Source: Dactylosporangium vinaceum
Lineage (GTDB): Bacteria > Actinomycetota > Actinomycetes > Mycobacteriales > Micromonosporaceae
Assembly: GCF_019904175.1 (NCBI RefSeq)
Contig: NZ_CP061913.1
Span: 4,092,001-4,156,000 of the forward strand
Reading direction: 5' to 3'
Length of the DNA: 64,000 nucleotides
The translations under genes and the position numbers were made by a program. Positions 54,601 to 64,000 of the stretch are shown one piece after another; within the stretch, counting starts at the first letter, position 1; each line of letters opens with the position of its first letter. Below the pieces are notes generated by a model. It was not told the DNA's origin and ran no database searches. It saw nothing but the letters and a program-made list of their open reading frames with translations.

Positions 54601-57600
54601 GGGCGAGGTCCAGGCCGCCGTCGGCGGCTGCCCCGGCGTCACGCACGCCGCGGTGGTGGCCCGCGACGGTGCCCTGGTGGCCTACGTCGTCGGCGACGTG
54701 GAGCCGAAGGCGGTGCGCGAGCACGTCGCCCGCCGGCTGCCCGACCACATGGTGCCGGGGACGGTGGTGGTCCTCGACGCCCTCCCGCTGACCGCGAACG
54801 GCAAGCTGGACCGTCAGGCGCTGCCGGCGCCGGACCTCGCGCCGGCGGGCGGGCCGCGGCGGGCGCCGTCCAGCGAGCGCGAGCGGCTGCTGTGTGAGGC
54901 GTTCGCGTCGGTCCTGGATCTGGACGAGGTAGGCGTCGACGACGACTTCTTCGAGCTCGGCGGGCACTCCCTGCTCGCCGTATCGCTCGTCGAGCGGCTG
55001 CGTGAGCACGGGCTGACGGTCCCGGTGCGGGCGCTGTTCCAGAGCCCGACCCCCGCCGCCCTGGCCTACGCCGCCGGCACCGTCGAGCCGGCCGCGCCGG
55101 CCGCCGCGATCGCCGCCGGCGCGGACGCCATCACCCCGGAACTGCTGCCCCTCGTGCCGCTGTCGCAGGCCGAGATCGACAACGCCGTCGCCCGGGTCGA
55201 CGGCGGACCGGCAAACGTCGCCGACATCTACCCCCTGGCGCCACTGCAGGAAGGCATCCTCTTCCACCACCTGATGAGCGCCGACACCGGCCGCGACGTC
55301 TACCTCCTGCCGATCGTGCTCGACCTCGACACGCCGGCGCATCTCGAGCGGTTCGTCGCCGCGCTGCAACGCGTCGTCGACCGCCACGACATCTACCGCA
55401 CCGCCCTGGCCTGGGACGGGCTGCCGCAGCCCGTCCAGGTGGTCTGGCGGCACGCGCCCGTACCGGTGCGCGAGGTGCCGATCCCGTCGTCCGGCGACCC
55501 GGTCCGCCACCTGCTCGCGGCCGGCGAGCCGGCCATGGACCTGCGGCGGGCACCCCTGCTCGACGTCCTCATCGGCGTGCCCGGCCCGGACCCCGAAGGC
55601 GGCGCCCTCGGCTCCCACGCCGGAGGCGGCCAGCCCGACCCCGACATTGAAGGCGGCGAGCCACGCGCGGCGACACCGCGGCGGCTCGCCCTCGTGCGCA
55701 TCCACCAGCTGCTGCGCGACCACACCGGCATGGGCATGCTGCTACAGGAGATCCGCGCCCACCTCACCGGGCGCGGCGACGACCTGCCCGAGCCAGTGCC
55801 ATTCCGCACCTTCGTCGCCCAGGTCCTCGCCGCCCAGGCGCCCGAGGCGCACCGGCACTACTTCGCCGGCCTCCTCGGCGACGTCACCGAGCCCACCATG
55901 CCCTACGGGCTTGCCGACGTGCACACCGACGGCACCGCCGCCGCCCGGGCCACCCTCGCCGTCGACGCCGGGCTGACCGCCCGGCTGCGGGCCGCCGCCC
56001 GGGAGCTCGGCACGAGCCCGGCGACGGTACTGCACCTCGCCTGGGCCAGGGTCCTCGCCACGCTCGCCGGCCGCCGCGACGTCGTCTTCGGCACCGTCCT
56101 GTTCGGACGGCTCGCCGCCGCCGGTGCGGCCCGGGTCCCCGGACCGTTCATCAACACGCTGCCGGTCCGGGTGCCGATCGACGGCACCGGCGCGGCCGCT
56201 GCCGTCACCGCCATGCGCGACCAGCTCGCGGCACTGCTGGAGCATGAGCACGCACCGCTCGCCGCCGCCCAGCGGGCCAGCGGGCTGACCGGCGACGCCC
56301 CGCTGTTCACGTCGCTGTTCAACTACCGGCACAACCCGGAGGACCGTGCCGCGGCCGGCGACGGCACGATCGTCGACGGCATCCGCGTCCTGCTCACCCG
56401 CGAGCGCACCAACTACCCGCTCACCGTCGCCGTCAACGACACCCCGCAGGGGCTGCTCCTCGGCGTCGACGCAGTCGCGCCCGCCGACCCGCAGGCCGTC
56501 TGCGCGATGCTGCACACCGCGCTGGGCAACCTGGTCACCGCACTGGAAACCACCCGACGCGGCGGCCCAGAGCTGGCGCTCGCCGCGATCCAGGTCCTGG
56601 ACGCACCGAGGAGAGAGCTGACCCGGCGCTGGAGCACCGCCGCCGAGCCGGCGGCGCCGGCCACCCTCGCCCAGCTGTTCGCCGGCCAGGTGGCGCGCAC
56701 CCCCGACGCGCCGGCCCTCGCCGGCGACCGCGACCTGTCCTACCGCGAGCTCGACGAGTGGTCCGACCGCATCGCCGGGCACCTACAGGAACTGGGCGCG
56801 GGCCCGGAGACCGTCGTCGGCATCGTGCTCGACCGCGGCGCCGACTGGGTCGCCACCGTCCTGGGCGTCACCAAAACCGGCGCGGCGTTCCTCCCGGTCG
56901 ACCCCGCGGCGCCGGAACCGCGGCGGCGGCTCATCCTCGCCGCCGCCGACATCGTGCTGACCGAGCCGGTGGCCACGGCACTGCCCCCGGCAGCGCTACG
57001 CCCGTCCGCGGCGATCCCCGGCAACCTCGCGTACGTGCTGTACACGTCGGGTTCGACGGGTGTGCCGAAGGGTGTGGGTGTGTCGCATGCGGGTCTGGCC
57101 AGTTTGGTGGCGGGTCAGATGGAGCGGTTCGGGGTGGGTCCGGGCAGCCGGGTGCTGCAGTTCGCGTCGGTGGGGTTCGATGCTGCGGTGGCGGAGGTGG
57201 TGGTGGCGCTGTGTTCGGGTGCGGCGGTGGTGGCGGTGGGCCGGGTTGAGGTGGGTGATCTGGGGTTGGTCGCTGATCGGTTCGGGGTGACGCATGTGAC
57301 GGTGCCGCCGGCGGTGTTGGGTGTGGTGGAGGGCCTGGGTTCGATCGGCACGGTGGTGTGTGCGGGCGAGGCGCTGCCGGCTGCGGTGGTGGATGTGTGG
57401 GCTGATCGGGTGCGGTTGGTCAATGCCTATGGTCCGACGGAGTCGACGGTGTGTGCGGCGATGTCGCCGGTGTTGCGGGTCGGGGATGTGCCGGTGATCG
57501 GGGTGCCGATTGTGGGGAGCCGGGTGTTGGTGCTGGACGGGTCGTTGCAGCCGGTGCCGGCGGGTGTGGTCGGCGAGTTGTATATCGCGGGGGAGGGTGT

Positions 57601-60600
57601 GGCTCGGGGGTATGTCGGGCGGTCGGGGCTGACAGCGGAGCGGTTCGTGGCGTGTCCGTTCGAGCCGGGTCGGCGGATGTATCGCACTGGTGATGTGGGC
57701 CGGTGGACGGTTGATGGGCGGTTGGCGTTTGCCGGTCGGTCGGATGATCAGGTGAAGATCCGCGGGTTCCGGATCGAGCCGGGTGAGGTGCAGGCGGTGG
57801 TCGCCCGCTGTCCCGGTGTGCGGCAGGCCGTGGTGGTGGCGCGCGGCGACGCCCTCGTCGCGTATGTGGTGGGTGACGTGTTGCCGGAGTCCGTGCGTGT
57901 GCATGCGGCTGGGTTGTTGCCGGAGTACATGGTGCCGGCGGCGGTGGTGGTGCTGGATGCGTTGCCGTTGAACGTGAACGGGAAGGTGGATCGGGCGGCG
58001 CTGCCGGCGCCCGAGATGGCCTCCGGCGTCGGTGCGGGGCGGGAGGCTGCGGATCCGGTGCAGGAGTTGCTGTGTGGGCTGTTCGCTGATGTGCTGGGTC
58101 GGGTGGTGGTCGGGCCGGATGACAATTTCTTCGCCCTTGGTGGGCATTCCCTGCTCGCCGTACGGCTGATCTCGCGGCTGCGGGGGGTGTTCGACGCCGA
58201 GGTACCCCTCCGCGGCCTCTTCGACGCGCCCACTCCCGCGCGGCTCGCCGACCGGCTGGCCCGCGCCGGGCGCGCCCGCCGCGAACTTCGGCCCGCGCAA
58301 CCGCGACCGGACCGGATCCCGCTGTCGTTCGCGCAGCGCGGTCTGTGGTTCGGCCAGCAGCTCGACAGTGAGGCCGCGCTGTACAACATGCCGTCAGTTG
58401 TCCAACTGTCCGATGTGGACCCCGATGCGCTGAACCTGGCGCTGCGCGACGTCATCGGCCGGCACGAGATCCTGCGAACGGTCATCGAGGTGATCGACGG
58501 GGAGCCGTACCAGCGGATCGTGCCCATCGACGAACTCGACTGGTCCCTGCGCCGCGGACCGGCCGAGCCGGCGACGACGTTCGACCTCAGCACCGAGGTG
58601 CCGATCCGGGCCTGGCTGTCCGACGACGGCACGCTGACCGTGGTGATCCACCACATCGCCGGCGACGGCTGGTCGCTGCGGCCCCTGGCGAACGACCTCT
58701 CCGCCGCGTACCGCGCCCGCCGCGACGGCCGCGCCCCTGACTGGGCACCCCTGCCCGTGCAGTACGCCGACTACGCCCTGTGGCAGCGCGACCTGCTTGG
58801 CGATGGTCTCCTGGAGCGGCAGCTCGCCTTCTGGCGGGAGACCCTCGCCGGGGCGCCGGAGGAGCTCGCGCTGCCGGCGGACCGCCCGCGCCCGGCCGTC
58901 GCCTCACACGCGGGCGTCGCGGCGCCGGTCCTGGTGCCGGACGAGCTGTACCGGCGCCTGACCGACCTCGCCCGCGCCGAGAACGTCACCGTGTTCATGA
59001 TCCTCCAGGCTTCGCTGGCGGTGGTACTGTCCCGGCTCGGCGCCGGCCCCGACATCCCGATCGGTGTCGCCGCCGCCGGCCGGACCGACCAGGCCCTCGA
59101 GGACCTCGTCGGATGCTTCGTGAACACCCTCGTGATCCGCACGGACCTGTCCGGCGAACCGACATTCACCGAGCTGCTCCAGCGGGTGCGCCGGACCGGC
59201 CTTGACGCTTTCGAGCACCAGGACGTGCCGTTCGAACGCCTCGTCGAGGAGCTGGCGCCGTCGCGCACCCTGGCCCGGCACCCGCTGTTCCAGGTGAAGC
59301 TCGCCGTGCAGAACCTCGACCGGCCGGTGCTCGACCTGCCCGGGGCCGCAATCGGCGGCGCCGGGGCCGGCGCGTCCGCGGCGAAGTTCGACATCGACAT
59401 CAGCATCGGCGACGCGCCGGGCGGCGGCCTCCGCGGGACCCTTGTCGGCGCGGCTGATCTGTTCGATGCGGACACTGTTGCTGCGCTGGCGGCGCGGTGG
59501 GTGCGTGTGCTGGACGCGGTGAGCGCCGAGCCGGGTGTCCGGGTGGGTGCGGTGGGTGTGCTCGATGCGGCTGAGCGCGCTCGGTTGCTGGGTCCGGTGG
59601 TCAGTGAGCCGGCGGTGCCGGTGGCGACGATCCCGGCGTTGTTCGCGGCGCAGGTGTCGGCGGTTCCGGATGCGGTGGCGGTGGTGTGTGGCGGGGAGGA
59701 GGTGTCGTATCGGGAGTTGGATGTGCGGTCGGATGGTGTGGCCGCGTATTTGCGGGGTCTCGGGGTTGGGCCGGAGTCGGTGGTGGGTGTGCTGCTGCCG
59801 CGGGGTGTTTCGCTGTTGGTGGCGTTGCTGGGTGTGTTGAAGGCGGGTGGTGCGTATTTGCCGATCGATGTGCAGTATCCGCGGGAGCGGATCGACTTCA
59901 TGCTGGCCGACGCGGGCGCCGTGGTCGTGCTGGACGGCGAGCTGGAGTTTGCCGGTGGGCCGGTGGAAGCCGGCGTGACGCCGGCGCATCCGGCGTGGTT
60001 GATCTATACGTCGGGTTCGACGGGGACGCCGAAGGGGGTGTTGGTGTCACATGCGGGCGTTGGGGCTCTGGTCGAGGGTCATCGGCGGTGGTTGGGGGTT
60101 GGGCCGGGGTCGCGGGTGGGGCAGTTCGCATCGGCGGGGTTTGACACGTTCGGTTGGGAGTGGTGTATGGCGTTGCTGTGCGGGGCGACGCTGGTGGTGA
60201 TTCCGGACGAGTGGCGGCTGAGCCCGGATCTGGGCCGCTTCCTGGCGGGGCAGGCGGTGACGCACGTGACGCTGCCGCCTGCGGTGCTGGCTGGTCTGGA
60301 TCCGTTGAGTGTGGATCTCGATGTGGTGTTGGCGGTGGCGGGTGAGGCGTGTCCGGTGCCGGTGATGCGGCGCTGGGCTGCGGGCCGGTTGATGTTCAAC
60401 TCGTATGGGCCGACGGAGACGACGGTGGATGCGACGTTGTGGCGGATGCGTGCGGACGCGGCGCAGGTGGCGATCGGTACGCCGGTGCTCGATACCCGGG
60501 TGTTCGTGCTTGACGCCGGGCTGCGGCCGGTGCCGGCGGGGGTGGTCGGCGAGTTGTATGTGGCGGGCGTCGGTTTGGCGCGGGGTTATGTGGGGCGGCC

Positions 60601-63600
60601 TGGGTTGACGGGTGAGCGGTTTGTGGCGTGTCCGTTTGTGCCGGGGCGGCGGATGTATCGCACGGGTGATTTGGGTCGGTGGACGTCGGGCGGGCTGTTG
60701 GTGTTCGCGGGTCGGGCTGATGATCAGGTGAAGATTCGTGGGTTCCGGATTGAGCTGGGTGAGGTGCAGGCGGTTGTTGCGGGGTGTGCGGGGGTGCGGC
60801 AGGCGGTGGTGGTGGTGTGGGGGGATGCGCTGGTGGCGTATGTGGTGGGTGAGGTGTTGCCGGATGTGGTGCGTGAGCATGCGGCGCGGGTGTTGCCGAA
60901 GTACATGGTGCCGGGTGCGGTGGTGGTGTTGGATGCGTTGCCGTTGACGGAGAACGGCAAGATCGATAAGCGGGCGTTGCCGGAGCCGCAGCGGGCGGCT
61001 CCCTCCGCCGAGGCGGCGGTCGGCGAGGAGCAGCGGGCGCTGTGCGCGCTGTTCGCGGATGTGTTGCGCCTGGAGCGGGTCGGGCCCGATGAGGACTTCT
61101 TCGACCTGGGTGGGCATTCGCTGCTGGCGACGCAGCTGGCCAGCCGCATCCGCAGCGACCTCGGCCGCCACGCCGAGATCACCGACATCTTCGAGGCGCC
61201 CACCGTCAACGAGCTGATCGCGCGGCTGTCGCCCGCGGACGCCGGACCGGCCGGCCCGGCGCGGCAGGAGCGGCCGGCGCGGCCGCCGCTGTCATTCGCG
61301 CAGCGGCGGCTGTGGTTCCTGGATCAGCTGGAGGGCCCGAGCCCGCTGTACAACGTGCCGGTCGTGCTGCGCCTGGAGGGGGTGGACGCCGACGCGCTCG
61401 GCGCGGCGCTGCGAGACGTGATCGAGCGGCACGAGGTGCTGCGCACCGTGTTCGGCGTCGCCGACGGCGAGCCCTACCAGCACATCGTGCCCGTCGACGC
61501 CGTCGACTGGGCGCTGCAGCTCGGCTCCGTCCCGGACCGGGCGACCCTCGACGCCGCTGTCGCGCAGGCCGTCCGCTGCGTGTTCGACCTGGCCGTCGAC
61601 CTGCCCGTCCGGGCCTGGCTGTTCGACGCCGGCGACGGCGGGCAGACGCTCGTCGTCGTCGTGCACCACATCGCCGGCGACGGCTGGTCGACCGGCCCCC
61701 TGGCCCGGGACCTCTCCACCGCCTACGCGGCCCGCCGCGACGGCCGGGCACCCCGGTGGGCGGCGCTCCCGGTGCAGTACGCCGACTACGCCCTCTGGCA
61801 GCGCGACCAGCTCGGCGGCGGCGTCCTCGAGCGGCAGGTCGGCTACTGGCGGGAGGCCCTGGCCGGCGCGCCGGAGGAGCTCGCGCTCCCGGCCGACCAT
61901 CCCCGCCCGCCGACGGCCACCCACCGCGGCCTCGGCATGCCGGTATCCGTCCCCGCCGAGGTGCACCGCCGGCTGCTCGAGCTCGCCCGGCGCGAGAACG
62001 CCACCCTCTTCATGGTGCTCCAGGCGGCGCTGGCCACGCTGCTGTCCAAGCACGGCGCCGGGCCGGACATCCCGATCGGCACGGCGATCGCCGGGCGCAC
62101 CGACCAGGCCCTCGACGACCTCGTCGGGTTCTTCGTCAACACCCTCGTCATGCGCACCGACCTGTCCGGCAACCCGACGTTCGCCGAGCTCCTGCGCCGG
62201 GTGCGGTCCCGGGCGCTGGCCGCCTACGCCAACCAGGACGTGCCCTTCGAACGCCTCGTCGAGGAGCTCGCACCGGCCCGGTCCCTGTCGCGCCACCCGC
62301 TCTTCCAGGTCGTGCTCGCCCTGCAGAACACCGCCCGGGCCGCGCTGGACCTGCCGGGCGTCGCCATCCGCCGCGAGGCGCCCGGCCTGTCCGCCGTGAA
62401 GTTCGACCTCGACCTCACCGTCCACGAGACGTTCGGGCCCGACGGCGAGCCGGCCGGGCTGGGCGGCTTCCTCGTCGGCGCGGCCGACCTGTTCGACGCC
62501 GGCACGATCGAGGTGCTGTCCGGGCGCTGGACGCGGCTGCTGCGGGCGGCCGGCGCCGACCCCGACCGGCCCCTCGACGCGATCGACATCCTCGGCGAGG
62601 ACGAGCGGGCCGGGCTGCTTGCTCGCGACCCCGCCGGCGCGACACAGGCCACCACGCTGCCGGAGCTGTACGCCGCCGTCGCCGCCCAGCACCCCGGCGC
62701 GATCGCCGTGGCCGACGACGCGACCGCGCTGACGTATGCGGAGCTCGACACCCGGGCTAACCGCCTCGCCCGGCACCTGCGCGCCCTCGGCGTGCACCGG
62801 GAGGCCGTCGTCGCTGTGGTGCTGCCCCGAGGCGCCGAGCTGGTCGTCACGCTCCTCGCCGTGCTCAAGGCCGGCGGCGCCTACCTGCCCGTCGACGTGG
62901 CCTACCCGCCCGAGCGGATCGCCCTGCTGCTGCGCGACGCCGCGGCCGCCGCCGTGGTGACCCGCACCGCGCACACCGGGGCCGTCCGGGACGCGGCCGT
63001 GCCGGTGATCGTGCTCGACGAGCCGGCCGTCGCCGCCGGCCTGGCCGAGGGCCCGGACGCGGCGCCACCCGCCGCCGAGGTCGGACCCGACGGCGCCGCC
63101 TACCTGATGTACACCTCCGGCTCCACCGGCCGGCCCAAGGGCGTACTGGTGCCGCACCGCGCCGTCGAACGCCTCGTCCGCGACGCCGGGTACTTCACGG
63201 CCGGCCCCGGTGACGTGTTCGCCCAGCTCGGATCCGTCTCCTTCGACGCCGCCACCTTCGAGATCTGGGGCGCGCTGCTCAACGGCGCGACGGTGGCGGC
63301 GGCCCCGCCGGGCGCGCTGTCGGTCGCCGAGCTCGGCGCGTTCCTGCGCCGCCACGCCGTCACCACCCTGTGGCTCACCGCCGGGCTCTTCCACGAAGTG
63401 GTCGACACCGACGTGACGGTCCTCGCCGGCGTCCGCCACCTGCTGGCCGGCGGCGACGTCCTGTCGGCCGCGCACTGCGCCCGCCTCCTCGAGCACCGGC
63501 CGACGATCCGACTGTCCAACGGCTACGGCCCGACGGAGAACACGACGTTCACCACCGTGCACCCGGTCCGGCCGGCGGACCTCGAGGGCGGCTCGGGCGT

Positions 63601-64000
63601 GCCGATCGGGCGGCCGGTCCCGCAGACCCGGGCCTTCGTGCTCGACGAGCGCCTCGGCCTGCTCCCGCCGGGCAGCGTCGGCGAGCTCTACGTCGCCGGT
63701 GCCGGGCTCGCCCGCGGGTACACCGGCAGCCCGGGCCCGACCGCGGAGCGCTTCGTCGCCTGCCCATACCTGCCCGGCGAGCGGATGTACCGCACCGGCG
63801 ACCGCGTCCGGTGGGACCGCGACGGCCGCCTGCGCTTCGCCGGCCGGCTCGACGACCAGGTCAAGATCCGCGGCTTCCGGATCGAGCCCGGCGAGGTCGA
63901 GGCGGCCATCGCCACGTGCGAGGGCGTGGGCCGCACGATCGTCGCGGCCCGGGACGGCCGCCTGGTCGCCTACGTCGTGGCCGACGGCGAGCTGCGACCG
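42557..64000 (+). CDS. Giant nonribosomal peptide synthetase (3'-truncated by window edge)
   Basis: One frame stays open from ATG 42557 through the window end, over 7,140 codons. The phase was confirmed at all six carrier-domain motifs. Domain order: Cs-A-PCP, (C-A-PCP)x3, E/C-like C-A-PCP, C-A-PCP, C-A. Carrier Ser residues are near 999, 2063, 3096, 4138, 5198 and 6188. Codes read by eye: Thr, Asp, Asp, Asp, aromatic, unassigned, Val. No separate epimerisation, methylation or thioesterase domain occurs in the window. Each regular C domain has HHIAGDGWS; the starter has HHIAMDG; the fifth has HQLLRDH. It should build an acyl-Thr-Asp-Asp-Asp-aromatic-X-Val chain. The antisense long open frames across this gene are composition artefacts. 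Confidence 0.95.
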   Translation, partial: MLTSRPDARQLLPGQRGIWYAQQLDPGNPVYNLGEYRDITGPLDADLLVAAIRRALGEADATRLRIAVHDGVPVQYLDAAPAEVRSVDLTDRTHPAAAAEAWMRDDLGRATDLGHDPLTAQVVFRLGPQHVLWYQRFHHIAMDGLSVVLFAARVAQIYAALRAGDEPDGALPPATALLDSADEYLRSPDYARDRDFWGAALARTAPPPSLGAGPTRPPRRAAHLLGAERTAELVAAARRRQISLAGLVIAAAALQHQRETGRTEFVIGIPTHGRTSRRELGIPLMAANVLPVPFTVRPGTTVAELTGGAARLLRDVQLHQRYPSEHIARDLRLAAGTTLCDLVVNVVGPGLPIAFDGCVTREISLASGPADTVKFGAYRRSAAGGTELTIEMNPELGDAPATERALRRHRAALDWLAAAGPDDRIARARLLGDGERERMLDAVQPAPLDEPAATLPERFAAQAAARPDAIAVTGGDADLTYAELDRRSDRVAGHLRRLGIGPESVVGVLMHRSADVVVALLGIVKAGAAYLPLDPQYPADRIAFMLADAQAALVLMSAPLADRLSASVVPALALEDLPTDAPVEPGPAPRPTPDHPAYVIYTSGSTGRPKGVVVTHRSVLNLFAAAQPTFHLTERDTLSWFHSAAFDFSVWEIWGALLHGGRVVVVPFDVSRNPQACWDLLDRAGVTVLSQTPSAFYALADAATQARPDTGDRLRAVVFGGEALNPARLQRWHAQRPGPALVNMYGITETTVHVTAWPVRPGEPDSVIGRGLPGFATYVLDGALQPVEAGVAGELYVAGGQLARGYAGQPALSATRFVACPFRPGQRMYRTGDRAQWTPDGQLIFAGRADHQVKIRGFRIEPGEIETILAAHPDVATAAVVVREDRAQDKKLIAYLVPRPGLDRTALEAILDRVRAHAAQRLPDYMLPAAMMVLDGLPLTVNGKLDRHALPAPDRSAARDGARPAADTREELMCAVFAQVLGLDAVGVDDDFFALGGHSLTAVELTGRAGALFDADIPLRALFEAPTPAGLAALVPAAGGRRTPVRVADRPDRVPLSFAQRRLWFLSQLEGPNSTYNTPIVLRLSGPLDRDALAAALRDVVERHESLRTVYGVEDGEPFQRVLAAAELDWQVQLRPGWASGPTLGGADWDQPVAQGSTVGTVGGLGELADAVREAGAYTFDLATEAPLRAWLFAGDPEEHVLVLLMHHIAGDGWSVAPLMRDVSVAYEARRGGSAPNWPALAVQYADYALWQRDLLGDESDPQSLIAGQLDYWRRALAGSPQELTLPADRPRPAVSTHRGHTVWFRVSAGLHRQLVALANENGVTVFMALHAAVAVLLSRLGAGTDIPIGSAVAGRTDESLDDLVGCFVNTLVVRTDLSGDPTLRQLLARVRDTLLSGLANQDVPFERLVEELAPARSMARHPLFQVVLTALNRSSDVPVLTGVECRPLLLDKPMAKFDLDVLVGEVFDPHGRPDGVRGAVSVSADLFDEPAARAFAERLVRVLEALAADPDAPVSAVDVLDGAERRRILREWGPGPAAEAGAGVLERFAVQVARTPDAVAVVAGEETLTYAELDARAGRLGNYLAVAGVGPDCVVGLCLPRGVRTVVAVLAVWKAGGAYLPLDVDAPVQRQAFMLADSRAVLVLGTAAVLDELPVGRVRMVDFDEAMGAQSPDAAAAAVRPDHLAYVIYTSGSTGRPKGVAVTHAGLAGYVEAAVERLELGGAGRRYGLLQAAATDLGNTILLASLTSGGELHIADADTAMDPAAMREFVTVHQIDHVKIVPSHLAALGPVLPRRSLILGGEKAPAALVEGLLAIPGGPVVFNHYGPTETTIGVVAVRLAPGAVPIGRPLAGVSAFVLDAGLRPVAAGVVGELYIAGTQLARGYLRQSALTAARFVACPFAPGERMYRTGDLVRWTADGQLLFEGRADDQVKIRGFRVEPGEVQSVLAGCPGVEHAAVIGRDGALVAYVVGDVAPRAVREYVAGELPDHMVPAVVLLDALPLTANGKLDRQALPAPDFGSAAGRRRAPGTEHERLLCEAFASVLGLDEVGVDDDFFDLGGHSLLAVRLVSRIKSVLEVDVDIRALFQCPTPAGLAALVPAAGGHRVRLRAVERPARVPLSFAQQRLWFLSQMEGPSATYNSPLVLRLTGPLDRAALAEALRDVVDRHEALRTMFGAEDGEPYQRILDGADLDWRLQVEAGPLRDVDGHAFDLAAEVPFRAWLFTEDRDEHVLVLLLHHIAGDGWSIAPLMRDVSAAYAARCAGVAPDWSPLPVQYADYALWQRALLGAESDPESLIAGQLAYWRRALASSPQELRLPADRPRPTVGTHRGHSVSFAAPAELHNALVRLAREHNVTMFMVLHAALAVLLSRLGAGTDIPIGSAVAGRTDESLDDLVGCFVNTLVVRTDLSGDPTVRQLLGRVRDTLLSGLANQDVPFERLVEELAPARSMARHPLFQVVLTLQNAADVVVDLPGLRVQRLLTGRPAAKFDLDVMVGEQFDAAHAPAGIRGTFTVSADLFDEPAAALFAERFVRVLHALAEDPGRGVDAVEILAPEERAGLLTVHPAPAAQGVLERFAVQVARTPNAVAVVAGEETLTYAELDARAGRLGNYLAAAGVGPDCVVGLCLPRGVRTVVAVLAVWKAGGAYLPLDVDAPVQRQAFMLADSRAVLVLGTAAVLDELPVGRVRMVDLDDPAVVAGVAAQPPDAATLAARPDHLAYVIYTSGSTGRPKGVAVTHAGLAGYVEAAVDRLELGAAGRRYGLLQAAATDLGNTILLASLTSGGELHIADADTAMDPAAMREFVTGRAIDHVKIVPSHLAALGAVLPRRSLVLGGEKAPAGLVEQLLAVPGGPAVFNHYGPTETTVGVVAARLASGVVPIGRPLAGVSAFVLDAGLRPVAAGVVGELYIAGRQLARGYLRQGGLTASRFVACPYVRGERMYRTGDLARWTADGQLLFEGRADDQVKIRGFRVEPGEVQAVVGGCPGVTQAAVVARDGALVAYVAGDVEPRTVREHVAGELPDHMVPAAVVVLDALPLTANGKLDRQALPAPDFGSAAGRRRAPGTEHERLLCEAFASVLGLDEVGVDDDFFDLGGHSLLAVRLVSRIKSVLEVDVDIRALFQSPTPAGLAALMPTTGGHRVRLRAVERPARVPLSFAQQRLWFLSQMEGPSATYNTPLVLRLTGPLDRIALAEALRDVVERHEALRTVLPSAQGRPYQRVIPAAELDWRLRIDDAPPDVAAVTRHTFDLATEVPLRAHLFTVNRDEHVLVLLLHHIAGDGWSIAPLMRDVSAAYAARCAGVAPDWSPLPVQYADYALWQRELLGEESDSESLIAGQLDYWRRALAGSPQELRLPADRPRPMVGTHRGHSVSFAAPAELHDALARLAREHNVTMFMVLHAALAVLLSRLGAGTDIPIGSAVAGRTDELLDDLVGCFVNTLVVRTDLSGGPSWGELLGRVREASLGALAHQDVPFERLVEELAPARSMARHPLFQVVLTLQNAADVVVDLPGLRVQRLLTGRPAAKFDLDVMVGEQFDAAHAPAGIRGTFTVSADLFDEPAAALFAERFVRVLHALAEDPGRGVDAVEILAPEERAGLLTVHPAPAAQGVLERFAAHIARTPNAVAVTAGGETLTYAELDAHANRLAHYLRDNGVGAESVVAIAAERSAGLVAAILAIWKAGGAYLPLDVQAPPDRIGFVLTDARAAVVLGEQAAVDELPIARGVRTIVTDAPATAAAIAAQPAHDPATAPAGGTPAYVIYTSGSTGRPKGVAVTHAGVAAYAAAAVDRLELRSAGRRYALLQAAATDLGNTVLLASIVTGGELHIVDADTATDPAALRAYLAEHEIDHLKIVPSHLAALSAVNGPDGLLPRRSLILGGEKAPAALVEGLLAIPGGPVVFNHYGPTETTIGVVAVRLAPGAVPIGRPLAGVSAFVLDGGLRPVAAGVVGELYIAGRQLARGYLRQSALTASRFVACPYVRGGRMYRTGDLARWTADGQLLFEGRADDQVKIRGFRVEPGEVQAAVGGCPGVTHAAVVARDGALVAYVVGDVEPKAVREHVARRLPDHMVPGTVVVLDALPLTANGKLDRQALPAPDLAPAGGPRRAPSSERERLLCEAFASVLDLDEVGVDDDFFELGGHSLLAVSLVERLREHGLTVPVRALFQSPTPAALAYAAGTVEPAAPAAAIAAGADAITPELLPLVPLSQAEIDNAVARVDGGPANVADIYPLAPLQEGILFHHLMSADTGRDVYLLPIVLDLDTPAHLERFVAALQRVVDRHDIYRTALAWDGLPQPVQVVWRHAPVPVREVPIPSSGDPVRHLLAAGEPAMDLRRAPLLDVLIGVPGPDPEGGALGSHAGGGQPDPDIEGGEPRAATPRRLALVRIHQLLRDHTGMGMLLQEIRAHLTGRGDDLPEPVPFRTFVAQVLAAQAPEAHRHYFAGLLGDVTEPTMPYGLADVHTDGTAAARATLAVDAGLTARLRAAARELGTSPATVLHLAWARVLATLAGRRDVVFGTVLFGRLAAAGAARVPGPFINTLPVRVPIDGTGAAAAVTAMRDQLAALLEHEHAPLAAAQRASGLTGDAPLFTSLFNYRHNPEDRAAAGDGTIVDGIRVLLTRERTNYPLTVAVNDTPQGLLLGVDAVAPADPQAVCAMLHTALGNLVTALETTRRGGPELALAAIQVLDAPRRELTRRWSTAAEPAAPATLAQLFAGQVARTPDAPALAGDRDLSYRELDEWSDRIAGHLQELGAGPETVVGIVLDRGADWVATVLGVTKTGAAFLPVDPAAPEPRRRLILAAADIVLTEPVATALPPAALRPSAAIPGNLAYVLYTSGSTGVPKGVGVSHAGLASLVAGQMERFGVGPGSRVLQFASVGFDAAVAEVVVALCSGAAVVAVGRVEVGDLGLVADRFGVTHVTVPPAVLGVVEGLGSIGTVVCAGEALPAAVVDVWADRVRLVNAYGPTESTVCAAMSPVLRVGDVPVIGVPIVGSRVLVLDGSLQPVPAGVVGELYIAGEGVARGYVGRSGLTAERFVACPFEPGRRMYRTGDVGRWTVDGRLAFAGRSDDQVKIRGFRIEPGEVQAVVARCPGVRQAVVVARGDALVAYVVGDVLPESVRVHAAGLLPEYMVPAAVVVLDALPLNVNGKVDRAALPAPEMASGVGAGREAADPVQELLCGLFADVLGRVVVGPDDNFFALGGHSLLAVRLISRLRGVFDAEVPLRGLFDAPTPARLADRLARAGRARRELRPAQPRPDRIPLSFAQRGLWFGQQLDSEAALYNMPSVVQLSDVDPDALNLALRDVIGRHEILRTVIEVIDGEPYQRIVPIDELDWSLRRGPAEPATTFDLSTEVPIRAWLSDDGTLTVVIHHIAGDGWSLRPLANDLSAAYRARRDGRAPDWAPLPVQYADYALWQRDLLGDGLLERQLAFWRETLAGAPEELALPADRPRPAVASHAGVAAPVLVPDELYRRLTDLARAENVTVFMILQASLAVVLSRLGAGPDIPIGVAAAGRTDQALEDLVGCFVNTLVIRTDLSGEPTFTELLQRVRRTGLDAFEHQDVPFERLVEELAPSRTLARHPLFQVKLAVQNLDRPVLDLPGAAIGGAGAGASAAKFDIDISIGDAPGGGLRGTLVGAADLFDADTVAALAARWVRVLDAVSAEPGVRVGAVGVLDAAERARLLGPVVSEPAVPVATIPALFAAQVSAVPDAVAVVCGGEEVSYRELDVRSDGVAAYLRGLGVGPESVVGVLLPRGVSLLVALLGVLKAGGAYLPIDVQYPRERIDFMLADAGAVVVLDGELEFAGGPVEAGVTPAHPAWLIYTSGSTGTPKGVLVSHAGVGALVEGHRRWLGVGPGSRVGQFASAGFDTFGWEWCMALLCGATLVVIPDEWRLSPDLGRFLAGQAVTHVTLPPAVLAGLDPLSVDLDVVLAVAGEACPVPVMRRWAAGRLMFNSYGPTETTVDATLWRMRADAAQVAIGTPVLDTRVFVLDAGLRPVPAGVVGELYVAGVGLARGYVGRPGLTGERFVACPFVPGRRMYRTGDLGRWTSGGLLVFAGRADDQVKIRGFRIELGEVQAVVAGCAGVRQAVVVVWGDALVAYVVGEVLPDVVREHAARVLPKYMVPGAVVVLDALPLTENGKIDKRALPEPQRAAPSAEAAVGEEQRALCALFADVLRLERVGPDEDFFDLGGHSLLATQLASRIRSDLGRHAEITDIFEAPTVNELIARLSPADAGPAGPARQERPARPPLSFAQRRLWFLDQLEGPSPLYNVPVVLRLEGVDADALGAALRDVIERHEVLRTVFGVADGEPYQHIVPVDAVDWALQLGSVPDRATLDAAVAQAVRCVFDLAVDLPVRAWLFDAGDGGQTLVVVVHHIAGDGWSTGPLARDLSTAYAARRDGRAPRWAALPVQYADYALWQRDQLGGGVLERQVGYWREALAGAPEELALPADHPRPPTATHRGLGMPVSVPAEVHRRLLELARRENATLFMVLQAALATLLSKHGAGPDIPIGTAIAGRTDQALDDLVGFFVNTLVMRTDLSGNPTFAELLRRVRSRALAAYANQDVPFERLVEELAPARSLSRHPLFQVVLALQNTARAALDLPGVAIRREAPGLSAVKFDLDLTVHETFGPDGEPAGLGGFLVGAADLFDAGTIEVLSGRWTRLLRAAGADPDRPLDAIDILGEDERAGLLARDPAGATQATTLPELYAAVAAQHPGAIAVADDATALTYAELDTRANRLARHLRALGVHREAVVAVVLPRGAELVVTLLAVLKAGGAYLPVDVAYPPERIALLLRDAAAAAVVTRTAHTGAVRDAAVPVIVLDEPAVAAGLAEGPDAAPPAAEVGPDGAAYLMYTSGSTGRPKGVLVPHRAVERLVRDAGYFTAGPGDVFAQLGSVSFDAATFEIWGALLNGATVAAAPPGALSVAELGAFLRRHAVTTLWLTAGLFHEVVDTDVTVLAGVRHLLAGGDVLSAAHCARLLEHRPTIRLSNGYGPTENTTFTTVHPVRPADLEGGSGVPIGRPVPQTRAFVLDERLGLLPPGSVGELYVAGAGLARGYTGSPGPTAERFVACPYLPGERMYRTGDRVRWDRDGRLRFAGRLDDQVKIRGFRIEPGEVEAAIATCEGVGRTIVAARDGRLVAYVVADGELRP
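47317..47511 (+). repeat. Exact 195-bp direct repeat, copy in module 2 A domain
   Basis: Identical base for base to 50398-50592 in module 3 (offset 3081). Covers the N-terminal A-domain core. Confidence 0.9.
47939..48135 (+). repeat. Exact 197-bp direct repeat, copy in module 2 A domain
   Basis: Identical to 54161-54357 in module 4 (offset 6222). Covers motif A5 and part of the specificity pocket. Confidence 0.9.
49887..50288 (+). repeat. Exact 402-bp direct repeat, copy 1 (end of C domain of module 3)
   Basis: Identical to 52992-53393 (offset 3105). Spans the C-terminal part of the C domain and the C-A linker. Confidence 0.92.
50398..50592 (+). repeat. Exact 195-bp direct repeat, copy in module 3 A domain
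   Basis: Partner of 47317-47511. Confidence 0.9.
52992..53393 (+). repeat. Exact 402-bp direct repeat, copy 2 (end of C domain of module 4)
   Basis: Partner of 49887-50288; identity stops one base into the next A domain, where sequences diverge abruptly. Confidence 0.92.
54161..54357 (+). repeat. Exact 197-bp direct repeat, copy in module 4 A domain
   Basis: Partner of 47939-48135; identity begins right after a divergent stretch of the same A domain. Confidence 0.9.
55100..58290 (+). other. NRPS module 5: E/C-like condensation, A (aromatic), PCP
   Basis: The condensation domain begins [20 protein letters not shown] and [17 protein letters not shown], the N-terminal pattern of dual epimerisation/condensation domains. 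The catalytic motif reads [10 protein letters not shown], so the second His of HHxxxD is Gln, and a Gly/Pro-rich insertion precedes it. A code D-A-A-T-V-A-A-V-C is close to Phe/Tyr/Trp codes, making this residue the best candidate for chlorination. PCP Ser at 58148. Confidence 0.8.
58300..61270 (+). other. NRPS module 6: C, A (unassigned), PCP
   Basis: C domain with [20 protein letters not shown] and [11 protein letters not shown] domain: [40 protein letters not shown] and [15 protein letters not shown] give D-T-W-T-A-A-S-V-D. I do not recognise this code; the acidic last variable position could bind a side-chain amine. PCP Ser at 61118 ([12 protein letters not shown]). Confidence 0.78.
61280..64000 (+). 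other. NRPS module 7: C, A (Val), cut by window edge
   Basis: C domain with [20 protein letters not shown] and [11 protein letters not shown] domain from about 62660: [34 protein letters not shown] and [11 protein letters not shown] give D-A-F-W-L-G-G-T-F, one step from the Val code DAFWIGGTF. The window ends after motif [13 protein letters not shown], before the carrier domain. Confidence 0.83.

Larger units (their letters stand above)
51980..55090 (+). other. NRPS module 4: C, A (Asp), PCP
   Basis: C domain with [11 protein letters not shown] code D-L-T-K-I-G-H-I-G again indicates Asp. The N-terminal half of this A domain (about 53420-54150) uses C-ending codons and differs from modules 2-3, while flanks are nearly identical to them, indicating a spliced domain. 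PCP Ser at 54968. It is followed by an E/C-type domain, so this Asp is probably converted to D. Confidence 0.83.

Noticed and set aside
1-64000. tRNA, rRNA, CRISPR arrays, insertion sequences, integrases
   Set aside because: No clover-leaf or rRNA sequence, no spaced short repeats, and no transposase or integrase frames were seen by eye.

Overview
The window is a 64 kb piece of a high-GC actinobacterial chromosome. Codon third positions are nearly all G or C, genes overlap by GTGA/ATGA, and many start with GTG or TTG. The halogenase, CmlA-like hydroxylase and StrR-like site are gene types found in actinomycete peptide-antibiotic clusters; Micromonosporaceae is a guess, not shown. No tRNA, rRNA, IS element, CRISPR array or prophage was seen. 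No gene-free gap exceeds 300 bases.

Left half (1-30.8 kb): a catabolic/uptake region. It holds two peptide-type (Dpp/Opp) ABC importers. One is the partial permease plus a 904-aa permease-ATPase-ATPase fusion at 1-3129. The other is a complete lipoprotein-permease-permease-double ATPase set at 14156-19201. It also holds eight luciferase-like flavin monooxygenases (one frameshifted), a flavin reductase, an acyl-CoA-dehydrogenase-like flavoprotein, a PanE-like reductase, a GlcD-like oxidase, a three-domain rhodanese and local regulators (ArsR, LysR, TetR, HxlR). The mix of SsuD/NtaA-like monooxygenases with rhodanese and flavin reductase suggests scavenging of organosulfur or related compounds. 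Short AT-rich motifs shared by several promoters suggest one regulon. Between 27.6 and 30.4 kb lies a decayed patch: an internally deleted NmrA-like gene, a monooxygenase broken at a G7 tract, and a histidine-kinase remnant beside an atypical response regulator.

Right half (30.5-64 kb): a nonribosomal lipopeptide cluster that runs off the window. A glycopeptide-type FADH2 halogenase faces a leftward operon: CmlA-like diiron hydroxylase, alpha/beta hydrolase, stand-alone A-PCP, SyrP-like Fe(II)/2OG hydroxylase, SbnB and SbnA (L-2,3-diaminopropionate synthesis). A rightward operon starts with MbtH, a fatty-acyl-AMP ligase and an ACP. It continues with one NRPS reading frame open from 42557 to the window end (over 7,100 codons): Cs-A-T, three C-A-T modules with Asp-type codes, an E/C-like condensation domain with A-T, C-A-T, then C-A. 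A-domain codes read by eye: Thr, Asp, Asp, Asp, aromatic, unassigned, Val. The product would be an acidic, probably chlorinated and beta-hydroxylated lipopeptide with diaminopropionate; I cannot match it to a named compound.

A StrR-type inverted repeat and a good -35/-10 pair lie in the divergent promoter between the two operons. Modules 2-4 contain exact direct repeats (402, 197 and 195 bp) and abrupt codon-usage switches, evidence of recent module duplication or gene conversion.
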